24,254 nucleotides of DNA, from positions 7,013 to 31,266 of the forward strand of contig JAHZGC010000029.1 of assembly GCA_019421015.1 (NCBI GenBank), given 5' to 3'. This stretch comes from Coriobacteriaceae bacterium. Lineage in GTDB: Bacteria; Actinomycetota; Coriobacteriia; Coriobacteriales; UMGS124. Below the pieces are notes generated by a model. The model searched no databases. It saw only the letters and a program-made list of their open reading frames with translations, and was not told the DNA's origin. Each line of letters starts with the position of its first letter. Position 1 is the stretch's first letter. The position numbers and the translations under genes are program-made. Below, piece by piece: positions 1 to 7,025 of the stretch.

Positions 1-345
1 CACGGGGATGGCCGTCTCGACGGCCTGCTGCACGAGCGGCAGGGCCGTCTCGAACAGCGACTGCACCACGGGCAGCGCGGTCTCGACGACGGCCTGTATC
101 GCCGGGAGCGCCGACTCGAACAGGGCCTGGGCGACCGGGACGGCGGCCTCGACCACGGAGCCGACCACGCCCATGGCCGTCTCGAACAGCGACTGCACCA
201 CGGGGATGGCCGTCTCGACGGCCTGCTGCACGAGCGGCAGGGCCGTCTCGAACGCCGCCTGCACCGCGGGCATAGCCGACTCGACGGCAGCCTTAACCGC
301 CGGCATGGCCGTCTCGAACAGCGACTGCACGAGCGGTGCCGCAGC
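1..345 (-). repeat. 33-bp tandem repeats in the tape measure gene
   Basis: About ten 33-bp units encode an 11-residue repeat, such as VQSLFETALPL, VQQAVETAIPV and VQAAFETALPL. Bases 1-55 recur exactly at 199-253, an offset of six units. Bases 172-198 recur closely at 304-330. The repeat continues past the window edge. An 11-residue period suits a long amphipathic alpha helix (hendecad). Confidence 0.9.
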
Positions 346-1935
346 CTGAACGACCGCGCTCAGCGTGTCCATCTTGCCCGACAGGCCGTCAAGCGCCCAC
401 ACCGCCAGGTCGGCGGCGGCGCTCGTCCCGCCGACCCCGTCGTTCCAGCCCAGGATCTCACCGAGCGAGCCGGCGATTGCCCCTACGAAGTCGCCGACCG
501 AGCCCACGAGGCCGCCCAGCGACTCCCCGAGGCGTCCGACCGCCCCGCTGTCGGCCAGCCTGTCGAGGAACAGGCGCGCGTGGGCGAACCCGCGCTGGGC
601 CGCCACCGCGAAGTCGCGAAGGCCCTGGGCAGCCCCGGAGACGAGTCCCGACGCGCTCGCGAGGGGGTCGCTCCCCCGCGTCAGGCCGTCCACGAACTGC
701 GAGAAGACCCCCCTCGCCTCGTCCGCGAGCTTCCCGAGGACTCCCAGCGCCGAGGAAAGCGCCTCGAACGCACCGCACTCCTCGGCCTTGCTCTTGAACA
801 GGTTCATGTAGGACGCCGCCTTGTCGATGCCCGATGCGAGCGCCCCGACCGCCCCCCGGACCGCGCCGAACACCCCGTCGCTCTCGATGAGCGACGTCAC
901 GGCACCGTCTATGTCGGGCTTGAGCCACGCGAAGGCCTCCCTGAGCCGCCCCACGGCCTCCGACAGGGCCGCGTACTCCCCCGTCTGCTTGACCTTCCCG
1001 ACCAGGGACGACAGCGACCCCTTGACCGACGAGACGAACGACGCCACCCTGTTCCCCGCCACCACGATGCCCGAGGAGAACCGGTCTATGGCCCCCGCTA
1101 TGGCGTCGGGGCCTATGGCCTCGATGACCGAGCCGAGCGCCTTGGACACGCGGTTCCCCACGTTGGTCATGGCGGTGCCGATGCCCTTGGTGGAGCTGCG
1201 CGCCTGCTGCTCGAACGACGCCATGCCCTCCATGCCCTCGTTGTCCAGGGTTATGAGGGCCGCGTTGAAGTCCTCCATGGTGAAGACGCCGTCCTTCATG
1301 GCCTGGTACAGGTCGTTGGACGATGCGTCGGCCCCCATCATGGCCTTGGCTATGGCGTTGAGCTGGCCCGGCATGACCTCCTGCAGGGTGCGCCAGTCCT
1401 CCATCTCGGGCTTGCCCTTCGCCAGGGCCTGGGTGTACTGCACCAGCGCGCGCTCGACGTCGACGGTCGAGGCCCCGCCCGCGAGCAGCGCGTCGTTGAG
1501 CGCGATGGACAGCGTCGTCGCGTAGTCGAGGTCCCCCGTCGTCGCCGTGAGGCGCTGGGTCATGGAGACCAGGCTGTTGAGCGCCGTGGGCAGCCCGTCG
1601 ATGCGCGACGCCATGCGGTCTATGGAGCCCTGGGCGGTGTCCGCCGAGAAGCCCAGCGACTCCATGACCCGGGGGAAGTTGTTCATGGTGTCGACGCGCG
1701 CGATGGCGCTGCCGAGCGACGAGGATATGGCCCCCATGGCCGAGGAGACCACAGACGACACCGCCCCCATGATCGCGCCGCCCGCGAACGACGACGCGAA
1801 CGACGACGCGGCCTTCGAACCGGCGGCGGCGGCCGACGAGGTCGCCTTGGTGCCCCCCAGGGCCCCCTCGATGTAGCCCGACAGGTCCTTGAAATGCGGT
1901 ATCAGGGTGACGTAGGCGCTTGCCACCTCTGCCAT
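1..1935 (-). CDS. Phage tail tape measure protein (N-terminal 645 residues, runs off the window)
   Basis: Tape measure proteins set tail length and occupy the tail tube lumen. The frame is open from an ATG at 1935 (AAAGGGGG ribosome site just upstream) to base 1, so the C-terminus is outside the window. The N-terminal ~60 residues are Ala/Ser/Gly rich, followed by a region near residues 80-260 (NNFPRVMESLGF, MPGQLNAIAKAM, FTMEDFNAAL) typical of the Gram-positive phage tape-measure 'tape_meas_nterm' type. From about residue 530 the protein becomes an 11-residue repeat (pattern VQxxxETAxPx), continuing to the window edge. It lies directly after the frameshifted tail chaperone genes, the standard siphovirus position. 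The family call is secure; the total length is unknown. Confidence 0.93.
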   Translation of the reverse strand, partial: MAEVASAYVTLIPHFKDLSGYIEGALGGTKATSSAAAAGSKAASSFASSFAGGAIMGAVSSVVSSAMGAISSSLGSAIARVDTMNNFPRVMESLGFSADTAQGSIDRMASRIDGLPTALNSLVSMTQRLTATTGDLDYATTLSIALNDALLAGGASTVDVERALVQYTQALAKGKPEMEDWRTLQEVMPGQLNAIAKAMMGADASSNDLYQAMKDGVFTMEDFNAALITLDNEGMEGMASFEQQARSSTKGIGTAMTNVGNRVSKALGSVIEAIGPDAIAGAIDRFSSGIVVAGNRVASFVSSVKGSLSSLVGKVKQTGEYAALSEAVGRLREAFAWLKPDIDGAVTSLIESDGVFGAVRGAVGALASGIDKAASYMNLFKSKAEECGAFEALSSALGVLGKLADEARGVFSQFVDGLTRGSDPLASASGLVSGAAQGLRDFAVAAQRGFAHARLFLDRLADSGAVGRLGESLGGLVGSVGDFVGAIAGSLGEILGWNDGVGGTSAAADLAVWALDGLSGKMDTLSAVVQAAAPLVQSLFETAMPAVKAAVESAMPAVQAAFETALPLVQQAVETAIPVVQSLFETAMGVVGSVVEAAVPVAQALFESALPAIQAVVETALPVVQSLFETALPLVQQAVETAIPV

Positions 1936-1984
1936 TGGCCGCCCCCTTTGCAGTTGTCGATGCGAGGGGCGGACCCGCCGCCCC

Positions 1985-2652
1985 TCACGCCCTCGGTGCC
2001 CACAGGATCGCGTCCAGGCGCTCGCGGCTCACGTTCGCCCGCCTCGGCACCCCGCCGCCCCTGCGCTCGCCCGGCCTGGGCAGCGGCCTCGGCGGCGACC
2101 CCTTGCAGCCTCCCAGCTCGTAGCGCAGGCACGCCAGGGCGTCTGCCTGCACGGCCGCTATGTACTCGGCGTCGCCCCACGCGCACGCCGGGTCCATGGC
2201 CCTGAACAGCCGCGAGCGCGGGCCCAGCTGCGCCGCCAGGCACGCCAGGTGAGCCAGCGAGCAGCCGGGCCGCTCGATGTCGACGCCGTACACCTCGTGC
2301 ATGTCCGCTTCCAGCTCGTCGCGGTGCAGCCGCAGCGCCTCGCGCAGGAACGCTAGTTTTTTAGTGCGGATACCTTTTCCTGCACCTCGCCCACGAACTG
2401 CGCCACGCGGCTCATGGGCAGCCGCCCGTCCCCGTCGCGCAGCTCGTCGATGACGCGGTCGTACTCGTCGCCGAGCACGGCGCGCACGAACAGGAGCATC
2501 CCCCGCAAGCTGTCAGCCCCGGCCTCGTCGATGGCGCACAGCACGTCGTAGTCGTCCAGCGCGTCGGTGCGTACCTGCGCCGAGACGCCCATAGCCTCCA
2601 CCCGCACCGAGTCGGGGCGCTTGATGCCTTCCGCCTTGACCTTCTCAGCCAC
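1985..2652 (-). CDS. Tail assembly chaperone, -1 frameshift product (G-T type, DUF5361-like C-terminus)
   Basis: In siphoviruses a minority of ribosomes slip at the end of the first tail chaperone gene and make a longer fusion that binds the tape measure and tail tube protein. Here the upstream frame reads CTA AAA AAC TAG, which contains the heptamer A AAA AAC at 2362-2356 in exactly the phase needed for a -1 slip. After the slip, reading continues without a stop from 2356 to 1985, adding 123 residues (about 222 in total). The added part includes YGVDIERPGCSLAHLACL and GPRSRLFRAMDP, matching the DUF5361 tail chaperone pattern. The internal ATG at 2302 lies in this frame but does not begin a separate domain. 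Its position between tail tube and tape measure supports the call. Confidence 0.88.
2353..2652 (-). CDS. Tail assembly chaperone, unshifted product (G type)
   Basis: This 99-residue acidic protein is the zero-frame product of the tail chaperone pair. It starts at GTG 2652 with a strong AGGAGGGG site that overlaps the stop of the tail tube gene, so the two are translationally linked. It ends VSALKN at a TAG placed immediately after the slip site. Proteins in this position coat the tape measure before the tail tube polymerises. I recognise it by position, size and the slip site rather than by a strong domain signature. Confidence 0.85.
   Translation of the reverse strand: MAEKVKAEGIKRPDSVRVEAMGVSAQVRTDALDDYDVLCAIDEAGADSLRGMLLFVRAVLGDEYDRVIDELRDGDGRLPMSRVAQFVGEVQEKVSALKN
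2356..2362 (-). promoter_or_regulatory. Programmed -1 ribosomal frameshift site A_AAA_AAC
   Basis: The minus strand reads A AAA AAC in the zero frame, followed directly by TAG. This is one of the most efficient bacterial -1 slippery heptamers. The run of six A's stands out in otherwise very GC-rich sequence. The next 30 bases are GC-rich and could fold, but I do not see a clear-cut stem-loop. Confidence 0.9.
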
Positions 2653-2660
2653 TGCCCCTC

Positions 2661-3257
2661 CTAGCCCTCGTCGACGGAATCGCTCGCGGAGCCGGTCGCC
2701 GTGTTGTAGTAGTAGTCATACGAGGTGTTGCCGGAGGCGTCCGGGAGCGCCGTGATGGTCGCCTTGTACACGACCGGGTTCTCGCTGTTGTGCTCCACGT
2801 CGTCTCGGTCGTAGATGCAGCCTCGCGGGATTACGGTGCGCTTGATGACGGTCTCGGTGAGCAGCGTCTCGATGACGAAGCTGCGCTCCTCCGTGAACGC
2901 CCCGTTGTGGCGGACCGTGACGCCGCCCTTGCCGTCGTCCTCGACGTTCTCGTCGCCGTAGTACGTCTTCAGCACCGACGTCCTGCCTTCGAGGAACCCC
3001 ACCTGGTAGGTCTCCGAGAAGCTGTTCTGCACCTTCTTGATGACGCGGCCCGCCCAGTCCTTGATGTCGGAGCTGTCTGCCTCGGTCGAGTTCACCACGC
3101 CCTCGTCGTTGACGTACCCCATGCTCACGAACCCATCGGGTATCGCCTCCTTGGCGTCCACGGGCAGCTTGGTCCCCTTCGTTGCCACCCAGGCGTACCC
3201 GTTGGGGTTGCCCTTTCCGATGCCTACGTTCTCGGCGTCGAACATCTCTTCTTCCAT
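2661..3257 (-). CDS. Major tail protein (tail tube subunit)
   Basis: This 198-residue protein polymerises into the tail tube of a non-contractile tail. It has the usual features of Gram-positive phage tail tube proteins: an early KGNPNGYAWVATKGT segment, a central GFVSMGYVNDEGV strand pair, and a late domain with VIPRGCIYDRDDV and VVYKATITALPDASG. The C-terminus is Ser/Ala/Asp rich (ATGSASDSVDEG). The ATG at 3257 has AGGAAGG just upstream; a second in-frame ATG five codons later is less likely. It lies between the tail terminator-like gene and the chaperone pair. Confidence 0.88.
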   Translation of the reverse strand: MEEEMFDAENVGIGKGNPNGYAWVATKGTKLPVDAKEAIPDGFVSMGYVNDEGVVNSTEADSSDIKDWAGRVIKKVQNSFSETYQVGFLEGRTSVLKTYYGDENVEDDGKGGVTVRHNGAFTEERSFVIETLLTETVIKRTVIPRGCIYDRDDVEHNSENPVVYKATITALPDASGNTSYDYYYNTATGSASDSVDEG

Positions 3258-3269
3258 GCGTCTTCCTTC

Positions 3270-3629
3270 CTATGGCCTCGTTGTCATGTAAACGGAGAGC
3301 TGGTAGCGGCTCTGCCTCGAATCCGGGTCGGGAAAGCTGTAGAGGCCCTCCACCCCGCAGCGGCAAACCTGCGGCACCTCGGCCGCGCAGCGCAGGGCAA
3401 GCGCGTCGCGCAGCCTGAGCGCCAGGCCGGCGGCCTCGGCGTTGCTGGCCGCCCACGCCTGCACCGCGAGCGCCGGGCGGTCGACCCCCACCGAGAACCC
3501 GCCCCCCGTGCGCTCCACGGTGACGAACTCCCCGGGGCGTTCCCCTGGCACCTCGGCGAACGCCGGTGCCCCCACGGCCCCGGGAAGCCACGCCACGAGC
3601 GCCGCGACCACGTCGAATGCCACGGTCAC
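3270..3629 (-). CDS. Tail terminator / tail completion-like protein
   Basis: This 119-residue protein sits between the HK97 gp10-like gene and the tail tube gene, where siphoviruses encode the tail terminator (gpU-like). I chose the GTG at 3629 because it overlaps the preceding TGA as GTGA and because the open frame further upstream reads antisense to the previous gene. The middle contains GGFSVGVDRPALAVQAWA and AAGLALRLRDALALRC; the end is SRYQLSVYMTTRP, resembling the beta-rich C-terminus of this family. Assignment rests mainly on position, size and pattern. Confidence 0.7.
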   Translation of the reverse strand: MTVAFDVVAALVAWLPGAVGAPAFAEVPGERPGEFVTVERTGGGFSVGVDRPALAVQAWAASNAEAAGLALRLRDALALRCAAEVPQVCRCGVEGLYSFPDPDSRQSRYQLSVYMTTRP

Positions 3630-3895
3630 CACCCCGTCCCCTTCTTGAGCGTGTTGCTGCGGGCGTTGTCTATGCGCCCGAGCTTCGTTTTCGTGAACAC
3701 GCGCCCCACTGCCACCACGCGGTGCTCCTCCACGCTGTGGCCGTAGGGCTCGACCTCGGGGCGCGTGCGCAGTGAGTAGGCCGCGTTGCACCGGGCCGCG
3801 GCCCTCGAGGCCTCCCGGGCAAGCAGGTCGCGCACGCCCTTCGACTTGAGCACCTGGCGCACGCCCCCGACGTTCACCTCGACGCGCCTAGCCAT
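3626..3895 (-). CDS. HK97 gp10-like head-tail joining protein
   Basis: This is an 89-residue basic protein starting at ATG 3895 (MARRVEVNVGGVRQVL). Gp10-family proteins help complete the neck between head and tail. The sequence ends VFTKTKLGRIDNARSNTLKK, a common ending for short gp10-like proteins in high-GC phages. It overlaps the upstream connector by 8 bases and the downstream gene by 4. The longer open frame extending to 4126 is antisense-type noise and was not used. Confidence 0.65.
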   Translation of the reverse strand: MARRVEVNVGGVRQVLKSKGVRDLLAREASRAAARCNAAYSLRTRPEVEPYGHSVEEHRVVAVGRVFTKTKLGRIDNARSNTLKKGTGW

Positions 3896-4235
3896 CGCAG
3901 GCCCCGCATTCGACGGTTCGGTTCCACGGGCCCGGCGTGTTCGCCGGCATGTACGGGGCGGGGTCGCCGACGACCGGGTAGGAGCGTCCTCCGTAGGTGA
4001 CCGTCGCCCCGCGCAGGCTCGCCGTATACGACTTCGGGAAGTGGACCCTGAGCGCCGCCGTGACCCCCTCTGGCCGCGAGGCGTCGAGGTCGGCGGTAGC
4101 GCCCGGCTCCACCAGGCACCCCTCAACGACCTCTTCGACCAGGCGGTACACCGGGGCCGCGTAGGCGTCCATGCCCACCTGCTCCCTGTGGGCCACCGTC
4201 ACGGCGACGGTCTGCATCAGGCAAAAGTCGAGCAT
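3888..4235 (-). CDS. Head closure / head-tail connector protein
   Basis: This 115-residue protein occupies the head-closure slot (Siphovirus gp9/gp16-like) between the Gp19/Gp15/Gp42 connector and the gp10-like gene. The sequence includes QTVAVTVAHREQVGMDAY, SYTASLRGATVTYGGRSY and PVVGDPAPYMPANTPGPW. The repeated short beta strands fit a small beta-barrel stopper. Two starts are possible: ATG 4235 (used here) and ATG 4217, which overlaps the upstream stop as TGATG. The function is a positional inference. Confidence 0.65.
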   Translation of the reverse strand: MLDFCLMQTVAVTVAHREQVGMDAYAAPVYRLVEEVVEGCLVEPGATADLDASRPEGVTAALRVHFPKSYTASLRGATVTYGGRSYPVVGDPAPYMPANTPGPWNRTVECGACDG

Positions 4236-4615
4236 CCGCCCACCATCCCCACGGAAACGACCACGCACCCGCCGATGCCCAGCAGGTCCTTCTCCGCGCC
4301 CGTCAGGTACCAGTCGCCCGACGGGTTCGCCAGCTGCACCGACGCCGTGTAGCCCCCGGCCCCCTGGCTCATCTGGGTCGCCGGGATCGCGGGCCCAGAC
4401 ATCTGTCGGCGCACGGACTCGACGGCGACCATCTCAAGGTTCGAGGTGATGCCGGGGTCCGACTCCCAGCCCGGGGGCAGGAGTGCGCGCATGCGCGACT
4501 CCGCCCACCCGAGCAGCTTCCCGGCCCTCCTGCGCTCGCCGTCGTCGAGCGGCCTCCACGCCGCCTCAAGGTCGTCGACCGACGCGAAGGGGGCCGCCGG
4601 GTCGAAACCGCCCAC
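4217..4615 (-). CDS. Phage Gp19/Gp15/Gp42-like head-tail adaptor
   Basis: This 132-residue protein begins at GTG 4615, two bases after the major capsid stop. The N-terminal part contains FASVDDLEAAWRPLDDGERR followed by a helix ending MRALLPPG, the hallmark of the Gp19/Gp15/Gp42 family of head-tail adaptors that dock under the portal. A conserved middle (ITSNLEMVAVESVRRQM) and a C-terminal GDWYLTGAEKDLLG complete the family profile. The gene is directly downstream of the capsid gene, as usual for HK97-type neck modules. The larger frame to 4795 runs through the capsid gene and was discarded. Confidence 0.83.
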   Translation of the reverse strand: MGGFDPAAPFASVDDLEAAWRPLDDGERRRAGKLLGWAESRMRALLPPGWESDPGITSNLEMVAVESVRRQMSGPAIPATQMSQGAGGYTASVQLANPSGDWYLTGAEKDLLGIGGCVVVSVGMVGGCSTFA

Positions 4616-4616
4616 G

Positions 4617-5660
4617 CTAGGCCTTCTTTGCCTTTGCGGCGGCCTGCGTCTCCTCCTGGCCATCGCCGCCGGACTCCTGGCCGCCGCCCGAGCCCTGGGA
4701 CGCCCCGCCGCTGGGGGTCGTGACGGCCGGGACGGAGTAGACCATCTTGCTAAAGGCCTTGCCTGCGTCGTAGCCGTCTCCCTTGAGCACCGCAAAGGCG
4801 CTCGGGTCGAGCACGCAGTAGCCGAGCATGGCCTCGGTTCGGTACGCGATCTGGTTGTGCGCCTTGAGGTCCACGCCGGTCTGGTCGGGGTCGCCGTACT
4901 CGATGACCTCGGCGGTCATGTCGCGCACCATGCCCCACTTGATGAGGCTGAAGTCTCCGCACACCGCGAGGGTCTTGGGGTCGGTCTTGCACTTGCGACC
5001 CGACACCGTGCCCGAGGTCGCGGCGCTCACGCCCTCGAATGTGCCGATCTGAAGGTTAAGGGGCACGTCGCCGTAGTAGCGCTCAAGGGTGGTTGGATGG
5101 CGCACCTTGCGCAGCACGCTCGCCAGCTTGCGCGAGAAGGCGATGCCGTTGATCTCCCACTCTTCCGCCACGGCGTCGAACAGCGCGTCGAGGTCGTATA
5201 CCACGTCGTCGGACGCGGTCACCTTCTTCACCTTCGCGTCGGAGAAGAGGCCGGTTGCGTCGCTGATGGCGAGGCCGCTCTTGGGGCTTACCGCGTGGTA
5301 CACGATGTAGTCGAGCGCGCGACCCATGGCCCGCGACTGGTCCTGCTGGATCTGGCTGATGATGGACAGCTGGTTGTCCTCGTCGGCCCACTTCAGCTCG
5401 GAGCTGACTCGGGTGGTGGTCACGATCTTGGCGCGTTTCGCGGCGATCGCGTCGGTGGAGTACTCGTGCGAGCCCTTGGTGCCGCCCTCGGCCACCACCT
5501 CGGCCTCCGCGTCCGCAGAGAAGAACATGAACTCCGTGTCCGTGAAGAGCTGCGGGGTCGAGGGCGACAGCGTCGCGATGGTCGAGGTGTCGCGCACCTT
5601 GTTGATCACCTCGGTCGAAACGTTCTTGGGCAGTGTGATCTTGCTGGTATCGAGCGCCAT
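4617..5660 (-). CDS. Major capsid protein, HK97 fold
   Basis: This 347-residue shell protein shows the usual N-terminus of actinophage HK97-fold capsids (ITLPKNVSTEVINKVRDTST) and the E-loop region AEAEVVAEGGTKGSHEY. These are followed by the spine helix and P-domain (ALDYIVYHAVSPKSG, ALFDAVAEEWEING) and a C-terminal A-domain (AHNQIAYRTEAMLGYCVLDP). The last ~45 residues form a Gly/Ser/Gln/Glu-rich extension ending AAAKAKKA, longer than the core fold needs and probably disordered or surface exposed. The start is ATG 5660, preceded by AGAAAGGAATAGCGG. It follows the scaffold gene by 13 bases. Confidence 0.93.
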   Translation of the reverse strand: MALDTSKITLPKNVSTEVINKVRDTSTIATLSPSTPQLFTDTEFMFFSADAEAEVVAEGGTKGSHEYSTDAIAAKRAKIVTTTRVSSELKWADEDNQLSIISQIQQDQSRAMGRALDYIVYHAVSPKSGLAISDATGLFSDAKVKKVTASDDVVYDLDALFDAVAEEWEINGIAFSRKLASVLRKVRHPTTLERYYGDVPLNLQIGTFEGVSAATSGTVSGRKCKTDPKTLAVCGDFSLIKWGMVRDMTAEVIEYGDPDQTGVDLKAHNQIAYRTEAMLGYCVLDPSAFAVLKGDGYDAGKAFSKMVYSVPAVTTPSGGASQGSGGGQESGGDGQEETQAAAKAKKA

Positions 5661-5673
5661 CCGCTATTCCTTT

Positions 5674-6144
5674 CTAGTCTTTGTTGAATAGCCCGTGGAC
5701 GAACTTCTTCATCTCGTCGGGCTCCACCTTCCCGGCCGACTTGCCGTCGCCCGGGACCTCTGGCACGGTCTCCGCCTTGAAGTGCGGGGCCGCCGCCTGC
5801 GCGAAGGCCTTGAGCGCGTCGCCTTCGGCCCCGCAGGCCTCAAGGACCTCCTTCGGGACCCCCGTCAAGGCGGCCAGGTCCGAGACGGCCTTTGCGCGCG
5901 CCTCCTTCGCCTGCTCCTCGGCCTTCTCGGCCTCGGCCTGGGCAAGCTTCTCGGCGGCGTCCTTGTTGGCCTTTGCCTGGCGCTCCCACTTGCGGCCCGT
6001 CTCCTTGAGCTTGTCGGCCCTCTTCTTCTCGGCCTCGTAGAGCGCCTTGTAGTCGGGCTCGTCCTCAAGCGTCTCGGGCTCCTCCTGGGGCGTCTCCCGC
6101 ACCTGCTCGGTGCCGGTCGTCTCGTCGTCTTTCTCGGGGTCCAT
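5674..6144 (-). CDS. Capsid scaffolding protein
   Basis: This 156-residue protein directs capsid assembly and is removed from the mature head. The start ATG 6144 has a clear AGGAG site. The N-terminal ~45 residues are very acidic (Glu/Asp/Thr/Pro rich). Residues ~50-105 are a long charged Ala/Lys/Glu coiled coil, followed by a small globular-like segment (DLAALTGVPKEVLEACG) and a basic C-terminus MKKFVHGLFNKD that could bind the capsid protein. This is the usual DUF4355/scaffold layout, directly upstream of the major capsid gene. The open frame continuing to 6270 crosses hairpins and a terminator and is not coding. Confidence 0.85.
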   Translation of the reverse strand: MDPEKDDETTGTEQVRETPQEEPETLEDEPDYKALYEAEKKRADKLKETGRKWERQAKANKDAAEKLAQAEAEKAEEQAKEARAKAVSDLAALTGVPKEVLEACGAEGDALKAFAQAAAPHFKAETVPEVPGDGKSAGKVEPDEMKKFVHGLFNKD

Positions 6145-6158
6145 GGGGTCTCCTAACC

Positions 6159-6229
6159 GGCCGTGCGGCCATGCGAATCCGTGGGCCGCCGTGCGGCGGT
6201 CCCCTTGCCGCGCCTGCGCCGTGCGGCGC
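6159..6229 (-). promoter_or_regulatory. Three similar GC hairpins in the scaffold-gene leader
   Basis: Three short inverted repeats share the core GCCGTGCGGC: 6159-6170, 6186-6199 and 6216-6229, with flanking bases that lengthen each stem differently. They lie between the terminator at 6242-6262 and the scaffold ribosome site. They may affect the stability or translation of the scaffold-capsid mRNA, or bind a protein. The pattern is directly visible; the role is unknown. Confidence 0.6.
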
Positions 6230-6241
6230 TTAGCGCGCATG

Positions 6242-6262
6242 AAAAAGGCCCCTTGCGGGGCC
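6242..6262 (-). terminator. Intrinsic terminator after the MuF-like gene
   Basis: The minus strand forms GGCCCC-GCAA-GGGGCC followed by TTTTT. It lies just after the stop of the minor head gene and before the scaffold gene. It is probably leaky, to set relative expression of head genes, unless a promoter lies in the short leader. Confidence 0.8.
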
Positions 6263-6275
6263 CTAGTCACCGTGT

Positions 6276-7025
6276 TTACTTTTTCTTCTTGTGGGCCTGG
6301 CGTCCGTTCGCCTTGTCGATGGCTTTTGCTATGTCGTCTATGTCCGCAGGGCCAGATTTGCCCACAGCGGCCTCGTACTGCTTCAGGTACCCCGCCTCGT
6401 CGTACCCGTCTAGCTGCATGCCCTCGAAACCTGGCACCGCTTTACAGGTGCAGTGGTCGTGGTAGCTGTTGTAAGGCCCCAGCCCGTCGCCCGCCGTAGC
6501 CTGCGAGGTGTACACGAACCCCCTCGAAGCCATCACGATGCAGAACCCGCACGGGTTCTTGCTCGTCGGCACCCTCGCCCATCGGATGCCAGCGGCCCGG
6601 TCCCTCTCCCGCCCGGCGTTCTCCTCGACGGTCCGGTTCGCCGCAAGCGTCACCCTCTGGGCGGCCTTCGCCGCGATCATGTCGGCGAACGCCCCCTCGT
6701 CCGGCTCGTCCCCGTCGAGCTCCTTTGACGCTGCGTACCCCGCGTAGGCCCACGGCTCTCCGTCGGGGTACTCGTTGACCGGCTGCGCCGGGTCGAGCTC
6801 CTTCCCCGCCAGGCTCACGATCTGGTCGTAGAGGTCGGCCGCAAGCGACGCCCCGAGGTCTCCGTAGACCCCGTAGGCCTCCTCAAGGGCCTCGGCCGCC
6901 GCCCTGCGCACCTCGTCGATTGCCAGACCGTCCCCCATCTGCGACAGCCTGTGGAATACGAACTCCCTGGCTTGCCCCCGGGCGCTGGCTATGGAGCCGT
7001 CGTACGACCCGACGTCCACGCTCAC
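6276..7025 (-). CDS. MuF-like minor head protein
   Basis: Minor head proteins of the SPP1 gp7/MuF group sit inside or near the portal and help ejection or assembly. This 249-residue protein begins at GTG 7025, overlapping the portal stop by GTGA. The N-terminal two thirds are helical. The C-terminal region carries the actinophage signature RWARVPTSKNPCGFCIVMAS near residues 148-167 and YHDHCTCKAVPGF near 188-200. Together these give C159, C162, H189, H191, C192 and C194, a probable metal site. The end is a lysine cluster (AHKKKK). There is no fused C-terminal toxin domain, unlike many MuF proteins. Confidence 0.82.
   Translation of the reverse strand: MSVDVGSYDGSIASARGQAREFVFHRLSQMGDGLAIDEVRRAAAEALEEAYGVYGDLGASLAADLYDQIVSLAGKELDPAQPVNEYPDGEPWAYAGYAASKELDGDEPDEGAFADMIAAKAAQRVTLAANRTVEENAGRERDRAAGIRWARVPTSKNPCGFCIVMASRGFVYTSQATAGDGLGPYNSYHDHCTCKAVPGFEGMQLDGYDEAGYLKQYEAAVGKSGPADIDDIAKAIDKANGRQAHKKKK

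Noticed and set aside
1..345. CRISPR-like repeats
   Set aside because: The repeats are contiguous 33-bp coding units without spacers and keep the reading frame of the tape measure.
580..2205. Very long plus-strand open frame of more than 500 codons
   Set aside because: It is antisense to the tape measure gene. Low-complexity Arg/Gly/Pro/His-rich product, typical of shadow frames in GC-rich DNA.
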